From an uncultured Chloroflexales bacterium (GTDB lineage: Bacteria > Chloroflexota > Chloroflexia > Chloroflexales > Chloroflexaceae), in the NCBI GenBank assembly GCA_937902315.1, contig CALGUG010000064.1, positions 235,626 through 299,625 on the forward strand: 64,000 nucleotides of DNA, written 5' to 3'. A model generated the notes under the pieces. That model saw only the letters and a program-made list of their open reading frames with translations, had not been told where the DNA came from and searched no databases. Both the position numbers and the translations under genes were made by a program. Positions 17,570 through 26,651 of the stretch are shown one piece after another (within the stretch, counting starts at the first letter, position 1; each line of letters starts with the position of its first letter).

Positions 17570-17809
17570 CTACTTTACACTATCGACCTCTGATTCGAGG
17601 CTCATTTCAGAAATATGCAAGGCTAACAGGTCCAGATTAAGGACTTGGATGCGCATCAGGATGCCATGCAAAGCCGCTTGATCGCTAAGCAGGCTGCGCA
17701 AGAGGGTATCGCCCGAAGCAAGTTCTATCAATTCAAAACCAGCAAACCACTCGACCCACTCGCTGCTAAGCTGGCCTTTGATGCGCAATTCACAGGCGAA
17801 ACTAGGCAT
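17570..17809 (-). CDS. Small protein, 79 aa, coupled to GNAT
   Basis: Starts MPSFACELRIKGQLSSEW and contains a compact alpha/beta stretch (DTLLRSLLSDQAALHGILMR). Small proteins of this pattern (xxIKGxLSxxWxxWF...LxDQAALHGxLxRIxxLxLxLL) are common next to other genes in Chloroflexota as I remember them; no function is known. GGAG lies 8 nt before this ATG, and it overlaps the end of the GNAT gene by 8 bp, so translation is coupled. Confidence 0.7.
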   Translation of the reverse strand: MPSFACELRIKGQLSSEWVEWFAGFELIELASGDTLLRSLLSDQAALHGILMRIQVLNLDLLALHISEMSLESEVDSVK

Positions 17810-18500
17810 GAGCTTGCTCCAGAACAGCAAGCGCCGATACACTGGACTGAGGTTGAATCGAACAGCAGCAGCCTTCGTTCTCTAGAGCGGGATCTTCCGG
17901 CCAGCACGACGAAGCTTCTTGGCTTTGGCACGACCAGCAGGGCGCTAGCTCTTGCTCGGCCAAGGGCAGGCCAAGCAGTTCGGCGGCGCTTTGGGCGCGG
18001 GCAAGTTCACCCATGGGCGCAAGCTGTACGCGCTGCTGGCGGTCGAAGGAGAGGTCGGCCACAGTTCTAAAGCCCGCCTTGCGCATACCTGCGCTCGACG
18101 GCAGATTCTCCGGCGCGTAGATGATCCAAAAGCGCTCGGCATCACTCTGCTCTTGGCGCAGAATGGCCTGCAACAAACGCGGGTAGAAGCCGCGCCCTTG
18201 CCACGCTGGCAGAGTTGCGAAGTCCCAGAGGTAGCGGTCGCGAGGGCTAAGCGGCCTATCGAGCGCCAGCTCGCCGATCGAGATCTGAGCCGTTGCGACC
18301 CAGCCATAGGCGACGGGCTGGTCTTGAAAAAAGGCGATATAGGCACGGTTGCCAGCGGCATAACGAGCTTCGACTTCGTTGATGCTGATGCGATTAAGCT
18401 CTGCCAGAGCGCTGAAATCGCTGCTCAGTTCGACCCGAAAATCTGCTAGCGGCGCTAAAGTGGGTAACGGATCTTCGCGCCACCAAGTTGCGATTGCCAT
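17802..18500 (-). CDS. GNAT acetyltransferase-like protein with Cys-rich tail
   Basis: 232 aa. The acetyl-CoA motif is LPAWQGRGFYPRLLQAIL, and the N-terminal half has the usual GNAT strand-helix order. After about residue 180 the sequence becomes Cys-rich (PCWSC, SSCW, GCCC; six Cys within some 30 residues), unusual for this fold. GAGGAGG precedes the ATG. The tail may be a metal site, or the result of a frameshift near 17940; I could not decide. It overlaps the next gene by 8 bp. Confidence 0.82.
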   Translation of the reverse strand: MAIATWWREDPLPTLAPLADFRVELSSDFSALAELNRISINEVEARYAAGNRAYIAFFQDQPVAYGWVATAQISIGELALDRPLSPRDRYLWDFATLPAWQGRGFYPRLLQAILRQEQSDAERFWIIYAPENLPSSAGMRKAGFRTVADLSFDRQQRVQLAPMGELARAQSAAELLGLPLAEQELAPCWSCQSQEASSCWPEDPALENEGCCCSIQPQSSVSALAVLEQAHA

Positions 18501-18550
18501 AGAACTTCCTCCTCAACAAGATTGTATACTGCTCAACAGAAAAGCTTCTG

Positions 18551-18670
18551 CAATCCGCTTACTCATTTGGCGGAGAGGTCTCTCACATCCATTCGGCTTC
18601 TAGCGCGTCCGCCTTCGGCTATCAAGAGCTAGCTCAGTACATGCGGGCTGTATCCGTGTGGAGAGACCTC
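18551..18670 (-). repeat. Dispersed repeat copy 6 (core 18604-18623)
   Basis: Terminus-like CAATCCGCTTACTC, then TTTGGCGGAGAGGTCTC and the core in reverse orientation. It sits between the GNAT start and the end of the DJ-1 gene. Confidence 0.65.
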
Positions 18671-18682
18671 CCCAATCCCCTC

Positions 18683-20134
18683 TTAGAGCTGCGGATCGAC
18701 GGCACGACCCAAGGAGAGCTGCTCGCTGGGGCGCGACGAGCGCCGAGCTTGGTGGCGTTTGCTGCGTAGATAGTCGATGGCGCCAGCGATTAACAGACCG
18801 AGTAGGGCGTAGAGCGAAGCGTTGCGCAGCACCGTGGGCGGGAAGAGCCGCAGACCGCTCGGCAACTGCTCGCCGGGGAACTCCAGCAGATAGATGGTTT
18901 GGGCCGCGACGATCGAGCCGTTATTGCGCGCCATGTCTTCAAAGCCTGCTTGGTAGACGTAGCTCGCGCCGAGGTGAAGCTGCTCGACGGCCGGGCCAGC
19001 GCGTTCGGCGCTCCAGCTCTGCAGGCTCGCAAGGCTCGCTTCGTCGATCAGACCGGGCACAACGATGCGGTCGAGGGCGGGCGCGTCGGCGTAGCTCCAG
19101 CGCGGTACCAGTTGCAGACCATGGTGCGAGACCAGCACCTCGCGTTGGGGTGCAATCGAGTGGACCGTGAGCGTGTTGACGTGCGGCAGGGTATCGACCA
19201 GCGAGGCCAGCGCCAGCTCGCTCATACCGCTGTAGAGCGCCACACCCAGATTTTGGTCATTACTGTTCAAGCCGCTCAGCAGCATATTGGGCAGCGAAGG
19301 CACCAAGCCCAGCAGATCGCCCAGCGGAGCTGGGGTCGGCACAAAGTTCGCATCATCGAGGAAGTGGGCGTAAGGGTAGTTGATCTCGCGGGCGACGCGC
19401 AGAGCCACATCTTCGCCAACGATGCGCTTGAGCGCGAAGAGGCTGCCATCGACACCAGCGGTCACACCCGCCGACGTGATGAAGTTGCCATCTTCGACGT
19501 AGCGCACGCCCTGCACCAGCTCGATATCGGGGTGAGCTTGGGCGATCACCGAGAAGCTGTAGTGGTGAGTCGTGACTTTGCGCCCGGCCAGCAAGCCTGT
19601 GTCGGCGAGGTTTGTCGCGCCAGCACAGATCGACAGTACAGTTGTATCGGGGCCAGCGTGCCGACGCACCCAATCGAGGATCTGTTGGTATTCGGCGGCT
19701 TGGCTAAAGGGCAGAAACGGGATCACAATCAGGTCGGGATCGTGGCCGATCTGGGCATCGTACTGCGCGAACGAGTAGTGCGGCAGCATATCGACGCCGC
19801 GCAACATAGGGCTTCCCGGGAAGAGATGGGTCAGTTCGCGTTCGGGCGCAACCGCATAGAGGTTGAAGGCTTGCGAGCGGCCGATCACCTCGTAGGGCGC
19901 GAGGAAGTCGCTGCCCTCGGTGCCACTGTTGGCCGCGATGATCACAGCCGTGCGCTTGGCAGGGTCGTGGGCGGCAGGCTCGGGCAGGCTTCCGCTAAAG
20001 GCCGGAGCATAGTGGTTTCGGGGAGCGCTGGAGAGCAAACGGCTGCCCGTGCCGACTAGAGTGGCCACGCAGGGCACAAGCAGACCGCACAGCAGATACC
20101 AAACAATACGCGATGGACGGCGGAAGAGCGACAT
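18683..20134 (-). CDS. Membrane protein with two DJ-1/PfpI-type domains
   Basis: About 483 aa. A membrane helix lies near residues 10-30. A first DJ-1/PfpI (GATase1-like) domain spans about 60-260 with the nucleophile-elbow Cys in TVLSICAGATNLADTGLLAG and ITSAGVTAGVDGSLF. A second, degenerate domain spans about 315-410 (LGVALYSGMSELALASLVD) with no elbow Cys. A second helix lies near the C-terminus (ALLGLLIAGAIDYL), ending in a basic tail. The start at 20134 is set by AAAGGAAG. The first domain resembles the ligand domain of GlxA-type AraC regulators, but no DNA-binding domain is present. It is divergent from a MalT-like regulator. Confidence 0.85.
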   Translation of the reverse strand: MSLFRRPSRIVWYLLCGLLVPCVATLVGTGSRLLSSAPRNHYAPAFSGSLPEPAAHDPAKRTAVIIAANSGTEGSDFLAPYEVIGRSQAFNLYAVAPERELTHLFPGSPMLRGVDMLPHYSFAQYDAQIGHDPDLIVIPFLPFSQAAEYQQILDWVRRHAGPDTTVLSICAGATNLADTGLLAGRKVTTHHYSFSVIAQAHPDIELVQGVRYVEDGNFITSAGVTAGVDGSLFALKRIVGEDVALRVAREINYPYAHFLDDANFVPTPAPLGDLLGLVPSLPNMLLSGLNSNDQNLGVALYSGMSELALASLVDTLPHVNTLTVHSIAPQREVLVSHHGLQLVPRWSYADAPALDRIVVPGLIDEASLASLQSWSAERAGPAVEQLHLGASYVYQAGFEDMARNNGSIVAAQTIYLLEFPGEQLPSGLRLFPPTVLRNASLYALLGLLIAGAIDYLRSKRHQARRSSRPSEQLSLGRAVDPQL

Positions 20135-20271
20135 ATCAGAGCTTCCTTTCAGAACAAGCAACGAATTTCGATGTCTGCAGTGTAGGAGCGCGGAGGGTGA
20201 AATGGCATCACCCAAGCAGGGTGATCGAGAGGGTGATCGATTCGGACGATGGGGCAAATGCTATAATGAGC

Positions 20272-20277
20272 GCATTC
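20272..20277 (+). promoter_or_regulatory. Possible -10 hexamer TATAAT
   Basis: TATAAT 42 nt before the ATG of the MalT-like gene; no good -35 is seen at normal spacing, which would suit an activator-dependent promoter. Confidence 0.3.
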
Positions 20278-20318
20278 AGTCCTTGAAACTGTTATACCTC
20301 TCTCTATGTGAGCAAACT

Positions 20319-23045
20319 ATGAGCTATTTGGCCCAGCCCGGCCCGCTCTTGGCGACAAAATTTCACATACCACGTGCGCGCGCTCAAGCTGTGGCACGGC
20401 CTCGTTTGTTATCGCGCTTCCGCTCGATCAGCGAACAGCGGCTCTGCTTGATCGCAGCCCCGGCAGGTTTCGGCAAAAGTACGCTCTTGGCCCAAGCGCT
20501 AGCCACCCTTCCAGCCGAAACCAGGGTGGCCTATCTGGCGCTCGAAGCCAACGACAACGATCCCAGTCGCTTCTGGAGCTATGTTTTGCACGCTATCGAA
20601 CGCAGCCAGGCTGGCAGTGTCCAACAGGCCTTGCAGCTGTTGCAAGCCAGCCCCAACCAGGTCGAGCTGGCCCTGACCGAGCTACTCAACCGCCTAGCCG
20701 AACAGAGCAACGATCTGCTTCTGGTGCTCGACGACTTTCACGCCATTTCGCATGTGCAGATCAGCAGGCAGCTCGATTTTCTGATCAGCCATGCGCCACC
20801 CCAACTGCATCTGGTGATCGCCAGCCGCAGCGACCCCATGCTCTCGCTGGCGCGTTTGCGGGCACGGGGCGAGCTGCTCGAACTGCGCGCTGCCGATCTG
20901 CGCTTTACCAGCGAAGAGGCGTTAGCATTTTTCAACCAAAGTATGGGCTTGCAGCTCGATTTGGCGACAATCGAACAGTTGGAGAAACGCACCGAGGGCT
21001 GGGCGGCCGGTCTGCAATTGGCGGCGCTCTCGTTGCAGGGCCAAAGCGATCAAAAGAGCTTTGTGGAGCAGTTTAGCGGCAGCCACCGCCATGTGGTCGA
21101 CTATTTAGCCGGAGAGGTCTTGGAAGGCCAGAGCGAGCAGATTCGTAGTTTTCTGCTCTACACGGCCGTGCTCGAACGTATGCACCCCGCGCTCTGCGAG
21201 GCGCTACTGGTCGATTCGCCTTTGGCTGGCCAAAGCGCCTTAGCGATTTTAGAGGAGCTAGAGCGCCAGAATCTCTTTCTGATCCCGCTCGACGATCAGC
21301 GCCAGTGGTACCGCTACCACCATCTATTTGGCGAGCTGCTGCGCCATCGCCTTACGCGCGAGCTGGGCGACACAGTCTACGAGCTGCATCGCAGAGCCGC
21401 CGTCTGGTACGAAGCCCACGGCGCGATCAACGATGCCATCGAGCACGCCTTGCAAAGCAAGGACCACGCCTTGTTGGGCACGCTGCTGAGCCGCTACGCC
21501 GAGCGTTTTTTAGCCAACGGCCAGATCATCACCCTGCAGCGCTGGATCGACGCTCTGCCGCGCGAGCAGTTGCTGAGCGATCTGCGCCTCTCGCTGGTGA
21601 TGGCGCGTCTGCAGCTCTTCAAGCGCGAGCTGCCTGAGCTCGACAGCTTTCTGGCGCAAGCCGAGCACTTGCTTGAAGGCTATTCGGGCGCGGATTCGGC
21701 CAGTCTCCAAGGCGAATGGTATGCGTTACACGCCCACGCCGAGATCGAAAAGGGTAACTTCCAACTGGCTTTGGCTCGCAGCGAGCAGGCTTTGGAGATC
21801 TTGCCGCAGGAAGAGCTCTGGGCCCGCAGCAGTTGCGGCTTGATCCAAGGCTACGCCCTGATGATGCTGGGCCGGACCGAGCAGGCCATCGCAGTGCATC
21901 GCGAGAACATCCGCCACGCTCGCGCCGCCGGCAATCCGGTCAGCGGGCTGTTCAGCACGACCGAAGTGGTCAAGCTCACATTGCTGCAAGGCAAGCTGAG
22001 CCAGGCGCGGCGCAGCGCTGAGGAGAGCTTGGCCTGGGCCAGACAAGAGGGCTGGGATCAGTTGTCGCCCGCCAGCGCCATTCAGATCTGGCTGGGCAAT
22101 ACGCTCTTTGAACTGGGCGAATTCGAGGCGGCTGAGCAGACCTTGCGGCGCGCGATCGCGCTCTCCAACCGCGAGCCTGGCATCACCTCGGCCCGTTCGC
22201 TGGTCTTTTTCGCGCGCGTGCAGCTCTTGCTCAACGATCAGCAAAGCGCAAACAGCGCCATCAGCGAGATCGAAGCCATGATCAAAGGCTGGCAGCCCGC
22301 TGGCGAGCGCCGCTTCTTCGAGGCTTGGATCGCGCGTCTGCGCATTCAGCAGGGCGATCTGGCGGCGGCTCAAGCCTGGGCAGCCAGCCGCCCAGCATGG
22401 CAGAAAGACGAGCCTTACTCCTACTTCCGCGAAATCGAATTGCTCAGCCTAGCGCGACTGGCACTGGCCCAAGCCAAGGGGCGCGGCGATCAGCTCGAAA
22501 CAACCCGCGAAATGCTCGCTTGGCTGCTGCAACAAGCCCAAACGGGTCAGCGCCACGCGGTGGTGTTCGACTGTCTGGTACTGCTCGCCCTGATCGATCA
22601 GCAGAGCCGCGATCCGCAACAAGCCCAGATCTTTTTGGAGCAAGCGCTAGCGCTGACGGAAGCGGAAGGCTGGCTGGGAAGCTGGCTGGAATGGGGCAAG
22701 GCCATTCGCGACCTGCTCTGCCTCTATCTTGCGCACCCAAACCAGCGAATGAGCAGCTATGCAGCTCACATCCTCGCGGGCGCTCCGCCAGCAGGGTCAG
22801 CCATCACCAAAGCCGAAACTGCTCCTGCGCCGATGGCCCAAGCCGACACGCTCACAGAGCGCGAGCGCGAGGTCTTGCGCCTCTATGCCAACGGCCTGAG
22901 CAGCAGCGCGATCGCCGCCCACTTTGTGGTTTCGGTCAATACGGTCAAAACCCAGCTCAAAAGCATCTACAACAAGCTCGACTGCCACAGCCGCGCTGAA
23001 GCGATCGCGCGCGCCCGCGAGCTGGGCATTCTCAAGCATTCCTGA
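20319..23045 (+). CDS. MalT-like LuxR-family ATP-dependent regulator
   Basis: About 908 aa. Residues about 30-270 form a STAND-type NTPase (Walker A APAGFGKSTLLAQAL, Walker B-like LLLVLDDFHAI). Residues about 450-800 are a TPR-like superhelix. The last 65 residues are a LuxR helix-turn-helix (LTEREREVLRLYANGLSSSA, then NTVKTQLKSIYNKLDCHSRA). The ATG at 20319 matches the usual family start (LLATKFHIPRARAQAVARP); an upstream extension is not homologous. STAND regulators oligomerise on effector binding. The divergent DJ-1 gene is the obvious candidate target. Confidence 0.93.
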   Translation: MSYLAQPGPLLATKFHIPRARAQAVARPRLLSRFRSISEQRLCLIAAPAGFGKSTLLAQALATLPAETRVAYLALEANDNDPSRFWSYVLHAIERSQAGSVQQALQLLQASPNQVELALTELLNRLAEQSNDLLLVLDDFHAISHVQISRQLDFLISHAPPQLHLVIASRSDPMLSLARLRARGELLELRAADLRFTSEEALAFFNQSMGLQLDLATIEQLEKRTEGWAAGLQLAALSLQGQSDQKSFVEQFSGSHRHVVDYLAGEVLEGQSEQIRSFLLYTAVLERMHPALCEALLVDSPLAGQSALAILEELERQNLFLIPLDDQRQWYRYHHLFGELLRHRLTRELGDTVYELHRRAAVWYEAHGAINDAIEHALQSKDHALLGTLLSRYAERFLANGQIITLQRWIDALPREQLLSDLRLSLVMARLQLFKRELPELDSFLAQAEHLLEGYSGADSASLQGEWYALHAHAEIEKGNFQLALARSEQALEILPQEELWARSSCGLIQGYALMMLGRTEQAIAVHRENIRHARAAGNPVSGLFSTTEVVKLTLLQGKLSQARRSAEESLAWARQEGWDQLSPASAIQIWLGNTLFELGEFEAAEQTLRRAIALSNREPGITSARSLVFFARVQLLLNDQQSANSAISEIEAMIKGWQPAGERRFFEAWIARLRIQQGDLAAAQAWAASRPAWQKDEPYSYFREIELLSLARLALAQAKGRGDQLETTREMLAWLLQQAQTGQRHAVVFDCLVLLALIDQQSRDPQQAQIFLEQALALTEAEGWLGSWLEWGKAIRDLLCLYLAHPNQRMSSYAAHILAGAPPAGSAITKAETAPAPMAQADTLTEREREVLRLYANGLSSSAIAAHFVVSVNTVKTQLKSIYNKLDCHSRAEAIARARELGILKHS

Positions 23046-23069
23046 TGGTTGTTGGAACGCTGGGTTTGC

Positions 23070-23205
23070 AGACGATCTGTCGAGGGCAGAAAGCTAACAG
23101 ATCGAATGTAGCCAGCTAGCTGTTGATAGCCGTAGGCGGACGCGCTAGCAGCCCTCTTTGGGGGAAAGACCAAGCCGCCAGAAGCTTGAAGTGATCAAAC
23201 GGATA
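23070..23205 (+). repeat. Dispersed repeat copy 7 (core 23125-23144)
   Basis: Exact core followed by AAGACCAAGCCGCC and a terminus-like AAACGGATATTAG, between two convergent genes. Confidence 0.65.
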
Positions 23206-25650
23206 TTAGCTCTCGTGGCGGAAGATTTCCAGCGGGCGCAAGCGACTGCTCTCCCACAGCACCAGCGCCGCACTACAGACAGCGATCAGGATCGAGCCAA
23301 CAAGCAGCACGCTCAGCAACGCGGGCTGGACCGTAATGGTGTCGATCTGCATCAGCGTGCGCAGCCCAAACACCGTCACCACCACGCCGATCACACCGAA
23401 GATACCAGCGATCGTGCCGAGCAGAGCATATTCGCTCAGCAACAGCACTTGCACTTGGCGTCGCCCGTAGCCGACCGCCTTGAGAATGCCGATTTCGCGG
23501 CGGCGTTGCAAGGCGTTGAGGCCAGCGCTATTGGCGATCAGCACTGCGCCCGTCAGAAAGGCGAGGCCGCCCAAAGAGATAGCAAAACGGTGGATCGCAG
23601 CATACGAGCTGCTCGAACGGGCGTTGAGGTCGGCGCGGCTAAAGACCAGCGCCTCTGGCAAGCTTTGGCCCAACTGCGTGGTCGTCGCGTCCAACACGGC
23701 GGCGTCGAACATGGCCAACAGACGAATCTGCGGATCGTATTGGCGGGCAAGCTGGCGCGGAATGATCAGCGCATCGCTGGTTGGCAAAATACTCTGCTCG
23801 GGATCGCTGGTATAAAAGCCCGCCACCTGCAAGTCAAGCGGCTGATCGTCAATAACGAGCTCGATCCAATCGCCGATCTGGTACTCTTCGGCGCGCTGTT
23901 CGGGCATCAATACGCCCTGCTCGTCCCATGTAGTGCTGACGCTGATATCGTGATTGAGATCGACCAGCGCCCGTCCTTCAAGCTCGACCTTGCTGCCTTG
24001 CAGGGTAGCGCTCACAGCGTCGATCGTGATGATCTCGTGGCTTTGCTGGGCCTGCAGCGCGGCATAAGCGGCGCTTTCATTGGCTAGGTCGGTGAAGATC
24101 AGCAGATTGTAGCCTTCGTTGCTGCGCTGCGATTCGGCCAAAGTGCTTTGGGCATCGCCGATCACCGACACCGCCAGCGAAACAGCGTAGGTGCCGACGC
24201 ACAAGGCGATCACCGCCAGCGACGCCGAATGAATGCGCTTGCGCAGACTGCTTTGAGCGATTCGCAAGATCGGGCTAAAGGGCTGCGGCAGGCGCAGACA
24301 GCACCACAACACCAGCCAAAACAGGCCGCGCAGCAGCATCAGCGCCAAACCACCCACCAACACCAAGCCGATCCCATCGATCCACGAACCGAGTATCAGG
24401 CTGATCACACTGGCGCAAACCAGCATCAGCAGCGCATACAGGCCCACTTGCCCGATCCGATCTCCTTTGCTGGGCGGGCTGGGCAGATCGCGCAAAATGC
24501 TGATCGGGCGCGTATTGCTCAGCGCGAGAATGGCTTGGATGCCGAAGGTGATCGCCGTCAGGACGCCAACCAGCACACCGCCCAGCAACACCTGAGGATG
24601 GGGCGACCAAGTCAACATGATCATGCCGCCCGACATCAGCAGCTCAAATAGCATGTAGGTGATCCAGGTGCCGATCGCAGTGCCGAGTAAACCGCCGATC
24701 AAGCCGAGCAAACCCGTTTCTAAACAGATCAGAGCGAGCAGATCGCGGCGCTGGAAGCCGAGCGTTTTCAAAATGGCGACCTCTTGTTTGCGGCGTTGCA
24801 ACATCACTTGCAGCGTGCTCGCCACGCTCATACCGCCCACCAGCAGGCCCATCACTCCCGCGCCCTTAAACATCACATCGAGAATGCGATACGTTTCCGA
24901 TTCCTCGCTCCGCTGCTCGGGCGTGCGCACCAAGTCGATCTGATAACCCAATGGCTCGATCTGCTGAAGCGCACTGGCTTGGTCGGGCCAGATCACCACA
25001 ACAGCGTTGACCGGATTGGGCCCCATCAGGCGTTCAGCGCCAGCAAGGTTAACGTAAACGCCATCGCCGCGATGATCGGGCGTCTCCTTCAGAATGCCGC
25101 GCACACTAAATGAGGTCGGACCCTGCGAACCGTTCATCACAATCGTATCGCCCAAGCCCAAACCGCGTTCATCGGCCAGCTCGCGCGTGATCAAGGCAGC
25201 GCTCGGCTCGGCCAGCAGCTCCGCAATTGTGGCTTGAGCAGGCTCGCGCAGTCGCAGATTACCCAGCAAGGGATAGCGGCTCGGGTCGATGCCCCGCACG
25301 CCCGAAACAAAGCTGACGCGCCCATTATCGGGAGTGCGCAAAAAGCCAGCAGAGGTGTACGAGAGCGGCGCATAGTCGCTCAGTAACCCTTCGGCCTGCC
25401 ACTGTGCAAAGCGTGCCAGCTCCTCTGGGCTAAAGCTCTGTCCAAATTCAACAGGCTTGATCTGAGCATCGCCGCCGATCTGCAGCCGATCGTCGAAGAG
25501 CGGGCCGAACAGCAGGTTGGTAGAAAAAAGCTGCATACTGACCAGCGAGAGCACGCCCACCGTAATGCTCAAGATCGCCAAAAAGCTGCGAGTCGCATCG
25601 CGACGCAACGAGCGCACAGCATAACGCAGCAGCACAACAAAGCGCGTCAT
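23206..25650 (-). CDS. ABC transporter permease, MacB/FtsX type, two FtsX domains
   Basis: 814 aa. There is an N-terminal anchor helix (FLAILSITVGVLSLVSMQLF), a large extracellular MacB-like domain, a first FtsX triple (SVASTLQVMLQRRKQEVAIL onward), central membrane helices, a second extracellular domain and a second FtsX domain (NALQRRREIGILKAVGYGRR). The ATG overlaps the ATPase stop as ATGA. Such proteins act mechanically on lipoproteins, peptides or cell-wall enzymes rather than as simple channels. The co-oriented response regulator and kinase upstream suggest an envelope-stress or antimicrobial-peptide module. Confidence 0.92.
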   Translation of the reverse strand: MTRFVVLLRYAVRSLRRDATRSFLAILSITVGVLSLVSMQLFSTNLLFGPLFDDRLQIGGDAQIKPVEFGQSFSPEELARFAQWQAEGLLSDYAPLSYTSAGFLRTPDNGRVSFVSGVRGIDPSRYPLLGNLRLREPAQATIAELLAEPSAALITRELADERGLGLGDTIVMNGSQGPTSFSVRGILKETPDHRGDGVYVNLAGAERLMGPNPVNAVVVIWPDQASALQQIEPLGYQIDLVRTPEQRSEESETYRILDVMFKGAGVMGLLVGGMSVASTLQVMLQRRKQEVAILKTLGFQRRDLLALICLETGLLGLIGGLLGTAIGTWITYMLFELLMSGGMIMLTWSPHPQVLLGGVLVGVLTAITFGIQAILALSNTRPISILRDLPSPPSKGDRIGQVGLYALLMLVCASVISLILGSWIDGIGLVLVGGLALMLLRGLFWLVLWCCLRLPQPFSPILRIAQSSLRKRIHSASLAVIALCVGTYAVSLAVSVIGDAQSTLAESQRSNEGYNLLIFTDLANESAAYAALQAQQSHEIITIDAVSATLQGSKVELEGRALVDLNHDISVSTTWDEQGVLMPEQRAEEYQIGDWIELVIDDQPLDLQVAGFYTSDPEQSILPTSDALIIPRQLARQYDPQIRLLAMFDAAVLDATTTQLGQSLPEALVFSRADLNARSSSSYAAIHRFAISLGGLAFLTGAVLIANSAGLNALQRRREIGILKAVGYGRRQVQVLLLSEYALLGTIAGIFGVIGVVVTVFGLRTLMQIDTITVQPALLSVLLVGSILIAVCSAALVLWESSRLRPLEIFRHES

Positions 25651-26342
25651 TGTTGCACCTCGGCCAGCCTGCCATCGATGATGTGCAGACGCTGATCGGC
25701 GCGCCGCGCCACGTGCGGGTCGTGGGTCGCAATGATCACGCTCAAATTCAGTTCGGCTTGCAGCCGCTCAAAGAGCGCCAAAATCGCATTGCCCGTCACG
25801 CTATCGAGGTTGCCGGTCGGCTCGTCGGCGATCAGCAGGTCGGGCTGGTTGATCAAAGCCCGTGCGATCGCCACACGCTGCTGTTGCCCGCCCGAAAGCT
25901 GGCTCGGCAGGTGATGCAGCCGATCTGCAAGCCCCACGAGTGTCAGCAGTTCTTGGGCGCGTTGGCGAGTATTGCGCTGCTTAGCTTGGGCAAACAGCGG
26001 CAGCTCGACATTCTCCAGCGCAGTCAGCGTGGGGATCAGGTTGAAAGACTGAAAGACCATGCCGATATGGCGGTTGCGAAAGCTGGCCAACTGGTTCTCG
26101 TTGAGCCGCGCGATGTTCTGGCCCGCCAGCCAGACCTCACCGCTATTGGGCGTATCCAAGCCTGCCAGAATGCCCAGTAGGGTCGATTTGCCCGAACCGG
26201 ACGGGCCAGTGATCGCCAAGGAATCGCCCTGTTTGAGCGCAAAGCTGATGCCGTGCAAAATCGGCAATTGCTCGCCCGCCAAGGGCAAGCTACGGGTAAT
26301 ATCTCGCACCATCAGTGCGGAATTTATCGTTTGTTGTGTCAT
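25647..26342 (-). CDS. ABC transporter ATPase, LolD/MacB type
   Basis: About 231 aa. Walker A GPSGSGKSTLLGIL, signature LSGGQQQRVAIARAL and Walker B LLIADEPTGNLDS are intact. The start at 26342 follows AAGGAGTGTGGC. It pairs with the FtsX-type permease directly downstream (4-bp overlap). Confidence 0.95.
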   Translation of the reverse strand: MTQQTINSALMVRDITRSLPLAGEQLPILHGISFALKQGDSLAITGPSGSGKSTLLGILAGLDTPNSGEVWLAGQNIARLNENQLASFRNRHIGMVFQSFNLIPTLTALENVELPLFAQAKQRNTRQRAQELLTLVGLADRLHHLPSQLSGGQQQRVAIARALINQPDLLIADEPTGNLDSVTGNAILALFERLQAELNLSVIIATHDPHVARRADQRLHIIDGRLAEVQQ

Positions 26343-26361
26343 GCCACACTCCTTCAGATTG

Positions 26362-26531
26362 CTCACAAATCCGCTTGTTTCCTTCAGCATGTTGGCGGAA
26401 AGGTATCTAGCCCAAACAGGCTTCTAGCGCGTCCGCCTACGGCTATCAACGGGTAGATTCTTAACCCAAGGGTCTATCTGCCCTTTGGTGAGGCCGCCCC
26501 GTAACGAAACAATCCAACGGATTTGCTCATG
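26362..26531 (-). repeat. Dispersed repeat copy 8 with both termini (core 26428-26447)
   Basis: Left CTCACAAATCCG and right CGGATTTGCTCATG are inverted. The interior carries the reverse core and GTTGGCGGAAAGG. It separates the kinase gene from the ABC genes. 26532-26651 holds no gene. Confidence 0.65.
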
Positions 26532-26651
26532 TCTCCTTGGCTATTGTGGCAGGCACATGTCGCAAAGGCGTTGAAGAATTGTCGCAACTTTGTCGCATCT
26601 GAGGGAATTTGGAGGTTTTGGCGCTTCAGTGGCACATATGCGTGGACAGGC

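Noticed and set aside
20049..20318. N-terminal extension of the MalT-like protein
   Set aside because: It runs through the divergent promoter region and is unlike the family N-terminus; ATG 20319 gives a normal start.
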